A stretch of 5,912 bases of DNA from Treponema sp. (GTDB taxonomy: Bacteria > Spirochaetota > Spirochaetia > Treponematales > Treponemataceae): NCBI GenBank assembly GCA_017544745.1, contig JAFYDO010000105.1:1-5912 (forward strand). Reading direction: 5' to 3'. The position numbers and the translations under genes are program-made. Below the pieces are notes generated by a model. It saw nothing but the letters and a program-made list of their open reading frames with translations. It ran no database searches and had not been told where the DNA came from. This document shows positions 1 through 4,709 of this stretch, one piece after another; the first letter of the stretch is position 1; each line of letters starts with the position of its first letter.

Positions 1-83
1 ATGATAAGGTGTGCCTGATCGGGGTCACCAATTTCAAGGAAATGAAGAGCCTCTTTTAAACCTTTTTCTGTCTGAATCTCCAT
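1..83 (-). CDS. 5' end of an unidentified minus-strand gene (partial)
   Basis: Reading the minus strand from an ATG at 83-81 gives 27 complete codons open to the window edge. The translation begins MEIQTEKGLKEALHF and continues with LEIGDPDQAHLI. The start is supported by an AGGTG just upstream (minus strand, 90-86, only 2 nt from the ATG, so a poor spacing) and by a TATAAT box at 109-104. The visible peptide is helical and soluble, with no signal peptide. The pattern of Leu/Ala-rich helix followed by GDPDQA is reminiscent of a TPR hairpin, but 27 residues are too few to assign a family, so no function is proposed. It diverges from rpe across a 361-bp intergenic region. Confidence 0.5.
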   Translation of the reverse strand, partial: MEIQTEKGLKEALHFLEIGDPDQAHLI

Positions 84-103
84 AGCACCTGATTTTAATA
101 TAT

Positions 104-132
104 ATTATAGTGGGATTTTAATCAATAAAAGA
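104..132 (-). promoter_or_regulatory. Candidate promoter for the leftward gene
   Basis: The minus strand reads a perfect TATAAT at 109-104, about 20 nt before the ATG at 83, which would give a 5' UTR of roughly 14 nt. The region where a -35 box is expected (about 126-133) reads only T-rich sequence (TTCTTT/TCTTTT) with no good match to TTGACA. The -10 box is convincing and the -35 box is weak. Confidence 0.35.
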
Positions 133-253
133 AAGTGAAAATTTGCAAAAATTGAAACAAGATTTATACACCCATTATGAAGATATGTCAAGTATTATTT
201 TTTAAAAAACGTTGGTAAAGGGCTCCCAGTCGCGAAACCGTCTTTGCAAAACC

Positions 254-267
254 GCGGGCTAGCCCGC
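254..267. repeat. 14-bp perfect palindrome GCGGGCTAGCCCGC
   Basis: GCGGGCTAGCCCGC equals its own reverse complement. It lies in the left half of the 231-360 element and has no counterpart in the right half, so it looks like an extra hairpin added to, or retained by, one arm. It could be a protein-binding site or simply part of the repeat. Confidence 0.7.
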
Positions 268-300
268 TAGGCGCTGTTTGTTGCAATGGAACTATTGAAA

Positions 301-316
301 TGCCGCTGGCGCGGCA
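301..316. repeat. Central stem-loop of the repeat element
   Basis: TGCCGC (301-306), loop TGGC, then GCGGCA (311-316) form a perfect 6-bp GC-rich stem with a 4-nt loop near the middle of the larger inverted repeat. It is followed by no T-run, so it is not a classical terminator. Confidence 0.6.
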
Positions 317-406
317 TCAACAAACAGAGCCTTTTTGCAAAGCCGTTCCGCTCCTTCGCGCCAATTCCATCATTTAATAAAATAATCCCTGGATATTATT
401 TAAACA

Positions 407-435
407 TTGAAAATTTCATAAAATTCAACTATAAT
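407..435 (+). promoter_or_regulatory. Sigma70-type promoter for the rpe operon
   Basis: TTGAAA (407-412) and TATAAT (430-435) are separated by exactly 17 bp, matching the housekeeping consensus at 5/6 and 6/6 positions. The expected transcription start is around 441-443, only 2-4 nt ahead of the rpe ATG at 445. The promoter therefore predicts an essentially leaderless message. It lies just downstream of the 231-360 element and probably drives the packed genes through 4611. Confidence 0.75.
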
Positions 436-444
436 ATATACCAA

Positions 445-1077
445 ATGAAAACACAAATTTTAGCACCATCATTGTTGTCTGCGGATTTTTGTAATCTGGA
501 AAAGGCGATAGAACAGATAGAAAAGGGCGGGGGAGCTGCGGTTCATATTGATGTTATGGACGGGCAGTTTGTGCCGGAAATTACTTATGGAGAGCCGGTT
601 GTACGTTCAATCAGAAAATTAACTAAGCTTCCGTTTGATGTTCACCTTATGACAGAGCATCCGGAGCGTCAGATAGAGCTTTTTGCTGCAGCTGGTGCAG
701 ACTGGATTACTTTTCACCTGGAAGCAACTCCTCATTCACACAGACTTATTCAGCTTATACACGAAAACGGAAAAAAAGCAGGAGTAGCAATCTGTCCAGC
801 TACACCTGTAAGCGCATTGTCGGAAATTCTCGAATGTGCCGATATTATATTAGTGATGACTGTTAATCCTGGCTGGGGTGGACAGAAAATCATTCCTTCC
901 TGTGTAGAAAAAATTACACAGTTAAAGGAGCTTAGAAAAGAGAAGAACTTAAACTACCTGATTTCCTGTGACGGAGGAATAAATCAGGATACTGTAAAAG
1001 ATGTTCTTAACGCCGGTGTAGATATTGTTGTTTCCGGATCCAGCTTTTTTACCGGAAAGCTTAACTGGCCGTTATGA
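445..1077 (+). CDS. rpe: Ribulose-phosphate 3-epimerase
   Basis: This enzyme interconverts ribulose-5-phosphate and xylulose-5-phosphate in the cytosolic non-oxidative pentose phosphate pathway. The 210-residue product begins MKTQILAPSLLSADF, the usual family start. Metal and catalytic residues of the TIM barrel are in place: H34 and D36 in VHIDVMDG, H67 in DVHLM, the HLE motif at 91-93, and D176 in SCDGG. The phosphate-loop motif NPGWGGQ (141-147) has Trp where Phe is common. The frame stays open upstream to 286, but that stretch is translated repeat-element and promoter DNA, so the ATG at 445 is chosen. No Shine-Dalgarno sequence precedes it, consistent with leaderless initiation. The C-terminus ends 8 residues after SGSSFF, whereas E. 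coli Rpe (about 225 aa) carries a further helix there. The stop overlaps an in-frame ATG of the next gene (ATGA, 1074-1077), though that gene more probably starts at 1101. Confidence 0.95.
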   Translation: MKTQILAPSLLSADFCNLEKAIEQIEKGGGAAVHIDVMDGQFVPEITYGEPVVRSIRKLTKLPFDVHLMTEHPERQIELFAAAGADWITFHLEATPHSHRLIQLIHENGKKAGVAICPATPVSALSEILECADIILVMTVNPGWGGQKIIPSCVEKITQLKELRKEKNLNYLISCDGGINQDTVKDVLNAGVDIVVSGSSFFTGKLNWPL

Positions 1078-1086
1078 ACTCAAAAA

Positions 1087-1093
1087 AGAGAGG
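1087..1093 (+). promoter_or_regulatory. Ribosome binding site supporting a TTG start at 1101
   Basis: AGAGAGG lies 7 nt before TTG 1101, an ideal spacing. The alternative ATG at 1074, which overlaps the rpe stop, has no purine-rich sequence at a useful distance; the nearest is GGAAAG at 1053-1058. This site decides the start of the following gene. Confidence 0.55.
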
Positions 1094-1100
1094 TATTGTT

Positions 1101-2021
1101 TTGAAAAAAACACTTGTTCTGGTATGTGCAGTCTGTCTTTTGTGTTCCAGACTCTTTGCAGAGGATGCATCTTCTTCTGCTTATCTGGAGGCCTGCAAGG
1201 CTTTTTCCAGGGGAGAGTGGAATACAGCAGAACTTCTTTTGAAAAAAACTGTAGCATACCCTCAGTATAATAACGCAGACACAAACTATATGCTCATCAC
1301 TGCAGAAATATATGCAGGAGATGATGTAAGCGCACTTAAGGATTCAGAAGCTTTTATTAAAAAATATCCGTCTTCAATTTACATTCCGCGAGTTCAGTAT
1401 ATGCGCGGTAAGCTTCTGTACAGTCTTGGCGAATATGAAAAAGCTATAATCGTTTTGAGCGACTTTTGCCATCAGTACGAAAAAAATGAGCTTTATCCTT
1501 CGGCACTCTTTTATATTGCAGAGTCTCTTTATGCAGGCTACAAATATGACGAAGCAGAAGAGCTTTATGAACAGATAATTGCACAGTACCCGGAAAGTGA
1601 TAAGGTTTCGGCCTCTCAATACAGGGTAGAAAGCATTGCACAGCGTTCACGCGAAGAAAAGCTGCTCTATCTTCTTAAACAGACCGGAGAAGAATATCTT
1701 GCAGCCAAGGAAGATTACGAAAAACAGCTTAGACTTTATAATTCAGAAGCAATCAATACAACAAGGGAGCGCCTGTTAGACTCTCAGCAGAAAAATCAGG
1801 AGCTCGAAGAACAGATCCGTGAGCTTGAAAATCAGATTGCAGAGCTCAAGGCAGAGCAGGCAGCAAGATCCGAGCAGGAGCAGGCTGTTATTGTTGCTGC
1901 ACAAAAAGAGGATGTGTTTACCGAAACAAGTCCTGCAGATGAAGATTTAAAGCTTTTAAAGCAGAAGGCACGTCTGGTTCAGTGGCTTATAGATGGGGAG
2001 AAGCAGAATGAAGCTAAATAA
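1101..2021 (+). CDS. Exported TPR and coiled-coil protein of unknown function
   Basis: The 306-residue product (TTG start) has a clean signal peptide: MKK, a hydrophobic core LVLVCAVCLLC, then likely cleavage after SRLFA at residue 20. None of its Cys residues fits a lipobox, so a soluble periplasmic protein is expected. Residues about 26-166 form three or four TPR-like helical hairpins, with recognisable GEYEKAI (110-116) and YDEAEELYEQIIAQYP (149-164). About 196-268 is a strongly charged, Glu/Gln-rich coiled coil, followed by a short tail. CpoB/YbgF-type periplasmic proteins also combine coiled coil and TPRs but in the opposite order, and BamD is a lipoprotein, so neither name is applied. 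An ATG at 1074 would add nine residues (MNSKKRGIV) and touch the rpe stop. The end overlaps the next gene by 14 bp, which suggests translational coupling. TPR proteins generally bind partners, here perhaps the neighbouring lipoprotein (inference). Confidence 0.8.
   Translation: MKKTLVLVCAVCLLCSRLFAEDASSSAYLEACKAFSRGEWNTAELLLKKTVAYPQYNNADTNYMLITAEIYAGDDVSALKDSEAFIKKYPSSIYIPRVQYMRGKLLYSLGEYEKAIIVLSDFCHQYEKNELYPSALFYIAESLYAGYKYDEAEELYEQIIAQYPESDKVSASQYRVESIAQRSREEKLLYLLKQTGEEYLAAKEDYEKQLRLYNSEAINTTRERLLDSQQKNQELEEQIRELENQIAELKAEQAARSEQEQAVIVAAQKEDVFTETSPADEDLKLLKQKARLVQWLIDGEKQNEAK
1995..2000 (+). promoter_or_regulatory. Ribosome binding site for the lipoprotein gene
   Basis: GGGGAG lies 7 nt before the ATG at 2008, inside the 3' end of the upstream TPR gene. 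It favours ATG 2008 over the in-frame ATG at 1993, which would add five residues (MGRSR) and place this purine tract within the coding sequence. Confidence 0.7.
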
Positions 2022-3501
2022 AAGAATTTTAGGACTGGCTGTAGCGGCAGCCATGATTTTACCTGTAACTTTGCTCTGTGGCTGTGCCTCTACCGATGAC
2101 TCTGTAAAAGAGGTTGTTTTTGAATCAGACGAAAAAACTACTCCCGAAGATGAAGAAATTGAGGAGCAGGAAGTAACAGAGGATAATTCAATTGTTGTAA
2201 CTGCAGACGAGCATTCTTCGTTTAAGCTGGAAGCTACTGTTCCTGCCGGAAAAGACAATAAAAAGAACTATACCGGCTGGATTTCTTCTTCCATGCGTCC
2301 TATTACAAATGTTTACGGCAATATAAAGCTGTATGCAAATCCTAAAAAAGGAACCTTTGCAATTTCTATACTTAATTCAGACGAAAAGGCTGTAAACGTA
2401 ATGTCTTCTGCCAACGAATATACAACAAGCTCGTTCTACCTTCAGTCCGGAAAAAAGATTTTTAAGCTTTGTGATGATTCAAGTGTAGTTTCTGCTGCTA
2501 AAAAGACAGATAAGGGTATGCGCCTGCGCTACACAATAGAACGCAACGCTGTTGTCATTATTGATTTTGAATGCTTTAGCTCTGTAGAAGGAGAAGCAGA
2601 AGACAGTATTAAGGTTACAGCTGCAATTGTAAGCCTTGCAAAAAAGAAAACCGATTTTGCACTCAAGCTGCTTTTTGATACAGTGCTTGGAGAAACAGAC
2701 AGACATCATTTCTATAATTCAGAGGGGCTTCCTGTAAAGGGTGAAGTAATCTATCACACAATGGAAGAAGAAAAATACTTTACTTCTAAAAATGCTAAGG
2801 GAAGCATGCAGATGATTTTTGCGGGTGCAGATACAACTCCTGTTCAGTCTGTAATTCTTGCAAACTTTACAACACTTGATACAAAAAAATGGGAACCGGA
2901 TATGACAAATTTCCGTTCCTTTGATACAGTTCTTTCTTACAACAACTCTGCTGTAGGCGTTTTCTGGCCTAAGACAAATCTTGAACCAGATGCTGAAAAA
3001 GATTTTGTATTCTATCTTTCTATGGCAACAGGAGATGCAGTTCCTGGCGGTGTAAACTATATCTTTGCAGAACCAGAACAGCCGGAGGAAGAAGCTGAGC
3101 CAGCAGAAGAACAGGAACAGACAAAGCCTCAGGAAGAAAAGGTTCAGAATATTCAGGCAGTAAAAGAAGAAACCGAACCAAAGCCTGCAGAGATTCCTGC
3201 TGCAGAAAAGCCTGTTGTTGAAAAACCTGTAGAAACTCAGCCTGTAACTGCACCTGCAGAACCGGAGCCTGTTAAGGTTATTGCCGAAGAACCTCCTGCC
3301 CAGACAGAACCTGTACAGAAGGTAACAGACAAGATTTCTGACAACGGTATTGGCAGCGACAAGCTTTCTTATGATTATATTCAGAAGCTTTTGGATAGAA
3401 TTGATGAACTGGAAGAAGGGGATCCAGATTTGAATAAAGCAGAAATTAATGCGCTTAATGCAGAGCTGGATGCCATCCTTACTATTTTGAACAGTCAGTA
3501 G
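2008..3501 (+). CDS. Putative lipoprotein with beta-rich domain and Pro/Glu-rich stalk
   Basis: The 497-residue product starts MKLNKRILGL, has a hydrophobic core, and reaches a loose spirochaetal lipobox, LCGC, with lipidated Cys26 predicted. Residues 38-60 are a very acidic tether. About 70-350 is a beta-rich extracytoplasmic domain including DTVLGETDRHHF (224-235), ILANFTTL (283-290), SYNNSAVGVFWP (310-321) and FYLSMATGD (335-343). This pattern (an aspartate-containing DT.LGE.D motif, a W.PD motif, then SAV..FWP) recalls uncharacterised secreted proteins in other phyla, but I cannot name the family. Residues about 355-437 are a Pro/Glu/Lys/Val low-complexity stalk resembling TonB-like or wall-spanning linkers. 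Residues 453-497 form a short predicted amphipathic helical tail beginning YDYIQKLLDRIDEL. It ends in tandem TAG codons (3499-3504). A periplasmic or outer-membrane-facing structural or binding role is plausible; no enzyme motif was recognised. Confidence 0.8.
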   Translation: MKLNKRILGLAVAAAMILPVTLLCGCASTDDSVKEVVFESDEKTTPEDEEIEEQEVTEDNSIVVTADEHSSFKLEATVPAGKDNKKNYTGWISSSMRPITNVYGNIKLYANPKKGTFAISILNSDEKAVNVMSSANEYTTSSFYLQSGKKIFKLCDDSSVVSAAKKTDKGMRLRYTIERNAVVIIDFECFSSVEGEAEDSIKVTAAIVSLAKKKTDFALKLLFDTVLGETDRHHFYNSEGLPVKGEVIYHTMEEEKYFTSKNAKGSMQMIFAGADTTPVQSVILANFTTLDTKKWEPDMTNFRSFDTVLSYNNSAVGVFWPKTNLEPDAEKDFVFYLSMATGDAVPGGVNYIFAEPEQPEEEAEPAEEQEQTKPQEEKVQNIQAVKEETEPKPAEIPAAEKPVVEKPVETQPVTAPAEPEPVKVIAEEPPAQTEPVQKVTDKISDNGIGSDKLSYDYIQKLLDRIDELEEGDPDLNKAEINALNAELDAILTILNSQ

Positions 3502-3510
3502 TAGAAAAGT

Positions 3511-4611
3511 ATGGCACAGGATGTATTGACAATTGCATGGAAATTCATGCGCAGAAGACAATTTGCTACCGCAATCAAGCTTTTGGAAAGCCGCCAGGAC
3601 ACTTACGTAGGCAATTTTGAATTTTATATTGCTCTTGGAATTGCGTGTCTTTATGTAGGTGACATTGGATCTTCTGTTACATATTTTCAGCAGGCAAGAA
3701 AAGATAAGCTTACAGATACACGTCTTCTTTTGGGACAGGCTGCAATTTTTCTGCGCCGTGGAGATACAGACCGTGCCCTGCAGTATTACATCGAAATAAA
3801 AGATAACGACCCTAACAATAAGATTGCAACAAACGCAATGGAATTTATCCGTACACGCGGAGACTATGATACAATCTGCCGCTGGGTAGATACCGGACGC
3901 ATAGAACAGTTTTATCCGCCGCTTGGAGTAAATCCTCAGGTGGTTGCAGCAATTGTAATTCCGCTTGTGTGCTTTGTACTTGGTTTTGCGCTTGTTTTCT
4001 CTTTATTCCCGCGCAAAAATTATTATAAGGGAGTACGCCAGGATCTTACGGAGCTTACGCTTTCTTCGGAAGAAAAAGCAAATGCACAGGAAAAGGATCT
4101 TTCGGGGCAGACCTACGGCTTTATTCTTAGCGACAAGCAGATTTCCAAAAGCTATCTTGATGCAATTGAATACTTTCAGTCTCACAGAGATAATGCTGCG
4201 CAGATTGAAATAAACCGCATTCTTAATTCCAACGCTTCTCTTTCAATTAAGAAAAAAGCAGGTATGCTCATGGATTATCTTGAAGAGCCTACCTTTGATA
4301 CTCTTACAGATAATCCTTCTTACAAAGCTGTAGAGGCAGAACCAAGTCTTTACCTTGACACCTGGGTTAGCTGGGGCGGAAAAATTTCCAATGCTGTTGT
4401 TTACGAAGACGGTTCGTATTCCTGCCAGCTGCTTGTCGGTTACGAAACAGGCGAGGTTGTAGAAGGAATTGTTACTGTACGTTTTGCAGCTGAGCCTAAC
4501 ATAACACCGGACCAGCCGGTAAAGATTCTTGGAAAAATAAGCACGCAGGATGAAAAAATCTACCTGCAGGGAAGAGCCATTTATCAGAGTATAAAGGGCG
4601 GTTTGAAGTAA
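3511..4611 (+). CDS. TPR protein with one membrane segment and OB-like C-terminus
   Basis: The 366-residue product starts MAQDVLTIAWKF nine bases after the lipoprotein stop. Only a weak GAAAAG precedes the ATG, so coupling to upstream translation is likely. Residues about 3-128 are TPR-like hairpins (ALGIACLYVGDIGSSVTYFQ at 41-60; GDTDRALQYYIEI at 84-96). One hydrophobic segment (about 144-166, VVAAIVIPLVCFVLGFALVF) spans the membrane. Residues 200-260 are helical. About 283-360 is beta-rich, with W285, GGKISNAVVYEDGSY (289-303), VKILGKIS (337-344) and YLQGRAIY (351-358), compatible with an OB-type barrel (inference). Topology is unclear. The lack of a signal peptide argues for TPRs in the cytoplasm, while Arg/Lys-rich PRKNYYKGVR after the segment argues by the positive-inside rule for a cytoplasmic C-terminus. 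No known family was recognised. It is probably the last gene of the rpe operon. Confidence 0.75.
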   Translation: MAQDVLTIAWKFMRRRQFATAIKLLESRQDTYVGNFEFYIALGIACLYVGDIGSSVTYFQQARKDKLTDTRLLLGQAAIFLRRGDTDRALQYYIEIKDNDPNNKIATNAMEFIRTRGDYDTICRWVDTGRIEQFYPPLGVNPQVVAAIVIPLVCFVLGFALVFSLFPRKNYYKGVRQDLTELTLSSEEKANAQEKDLSGQTYGFILSDKQISKSYLDAIEYFQSHRDNAAQIEINRILNSNASLSIKKKAGMLMDYLEEPTFDTLTDNPSYKAVEAEPSLYLDTWVSWGGKISNAVVYEDGSYSCQLLVGYETGEVVEGIVTVRFAAEPNITPDQPVKILGKISTQDEKIYLQGRAIYQSIKGGLK

Positions 4612-4630
4612 AAAAAGCAAAAAAATGAAG

Positions 4631-4658
4631 AAATTTTCAAAAATTTTTCAAAATTTTT
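4631..4658. repeat. Three 10-bp-phased AnTn tracts (candidate curved DNA)
   Basis: AAATTTT (4631-4637), AAAAATTTTT (4639-4648) and AAAATTTTT (4650-4658) have their A-to-T junctions at 4633/4634, 4643/4644 and 4653/4654, exactly 10 bp apart. Phased A-tracts are known to bend DNA, and an AT-rich block upstream of a promoter can act as an UP element. This one lies immediately upstream of the recA promoter region. The tracts have no GC stem, so I do not call them a terminator. Confidence 0.6.
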
Positions 4659-4686
4659 GTAATAAGTCCGTTTTTTTAGCCATATT
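4657..4686 (+). promoter_or_regulatory. Weak candidate recA promoter
   Basis: TTGTAA (4657-4662) and CATATT (4681-4686) are 18 bp apart and each match the sigma70 consensus at 4/6 positions. An alternative -10, TATTAT (4683-4688), is a better hexamer but would need a 20-bp spacer. The upstream phased A-tracts could compensate for weak boxes. No E. coli-, Gram-positive- or Leptospira-type LexA box was seen, so SOS control is not evident here. Confidence 0.35.
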
Positions 4687-4692
4687 ATATAC

Positions 4693-4705
4693 GGGAGGAA
4701 GGTGG
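4693..4705 (+). promoter_or_regulatory. Extended recA Shine-Dalgarno region
   Basis: GGGAGG (4693-4698) and AGGTGG (4700-4705) are two adjacent anti-SD matches, 11 and 4 nt from the recA ATG. Each spacing is slightly off the optimum, but the pair makes a purine-rich landing site that is far stronger than those of the upstream genes. Confidence 0.7.
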
Positions 4706-4709
4706 CTGA

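Larger units (their letters stand above)
231..360. repeat. Imperfect long inverted-repeat element, MITE- or REP-like
   Basis: Three pairs of arms are nested around a centre near 295-305. They are CGCGAA (231-236) with TTCGCG (355-360), TTTGCAAAA (243-251) with TTTTGCAAA (333-341), and the 15-nt arm 269-283 with 318-332, which pairs at 14 of 15 positions. Two smaller hairpins sit inside: a 14-bp perfect palindrome at 254-267, present only on the left side, and a stem-loop at 301-316. Flanking CCAGT (226-230) and CCAAT (361-365) could be a decayed 5-bp target duplication, but this is weak. GC content is much higher than in the AT-rich DNA on both sides. No transposase is encoded. Whether it is dispersed elsewhere in the genome cannot be seen from one window. 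Confidence 0.6.
84..444. other. Divergent intergenic region (361 bp) with a GC-rich insert
   Basis: No convincing gene is visible between the leftward gene and rpe. From 84 to about 210 the DNA is very AT-rich and includes the leftward promoter and a 12-bp TTTTTTAAAAAA palindrome at 198-209. From about 211 to 360 base composition switches abruptly to GC-rich, inverted-repeat sequence. From 361 to 444 it returns to AT-rich sequence carrying the rpe promoter. The octamer TTTGCAAA occurs three times (142-149, 243-250, 334-341). A weak plus-strand promoter-like pair (TTGAAA 152-157, TATGAA 176-181, 18-bp spacer) precedes the element. No classical GC-stem plus T-run terminator was found. Confidence 0.6.

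Noticed and set aside
286..444. In-frame 53-codon N-terminal extension of rpe from an ATG at 286
   Set aside because: It would translate the inverted-repeat element and the promoter itself. The family start MKTQILAPSLLSADF begins at 445, and a TATAAT box at 430-435 lies within the supposed extension.
1025..1270. 81-codon plus-strand open frame spanning the rpe end and the TPR gene start
   Set aside because: It overlaps two supported genes, and its peptide resembles neither an Rpe C-terminus nor any exported protein.
3499..3504. Tandem TAG TAG stop codons as a recoding signal
   Set aside because: Nothing downstream in frame resembles a continuation, and the next gene starts at 3511. Tandem stops are a common safeguard.
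2719..3561. 280-codon open frame on the minus strand opposite the lipoprotein gene
   Set aside because: Its product is Cys/Phe/Arg/Leu-rich low complexity mirroring the Glu/Lys/Pro-rich sense codons. It has no Shine-Dalgarno sequence or family motif, and the sense gene has a lipobox and a good ribosome binding site.
4612..4680. Rho-independent terminator after the TPR membrane gene
   Set aside because: The inverted repeats are pure A/T tracts without a GC stem, and the T-run at 4671-4677 is not preceded by a hairpin. Curved or UP-element DNA explains the sequence better.
4612..4709. LexA/SOS box for recA
   Set aside because: No CTG-N10-CAG, GAAC-N4-GTTC or TTTG-N5-CAAA type operator was found in the region.
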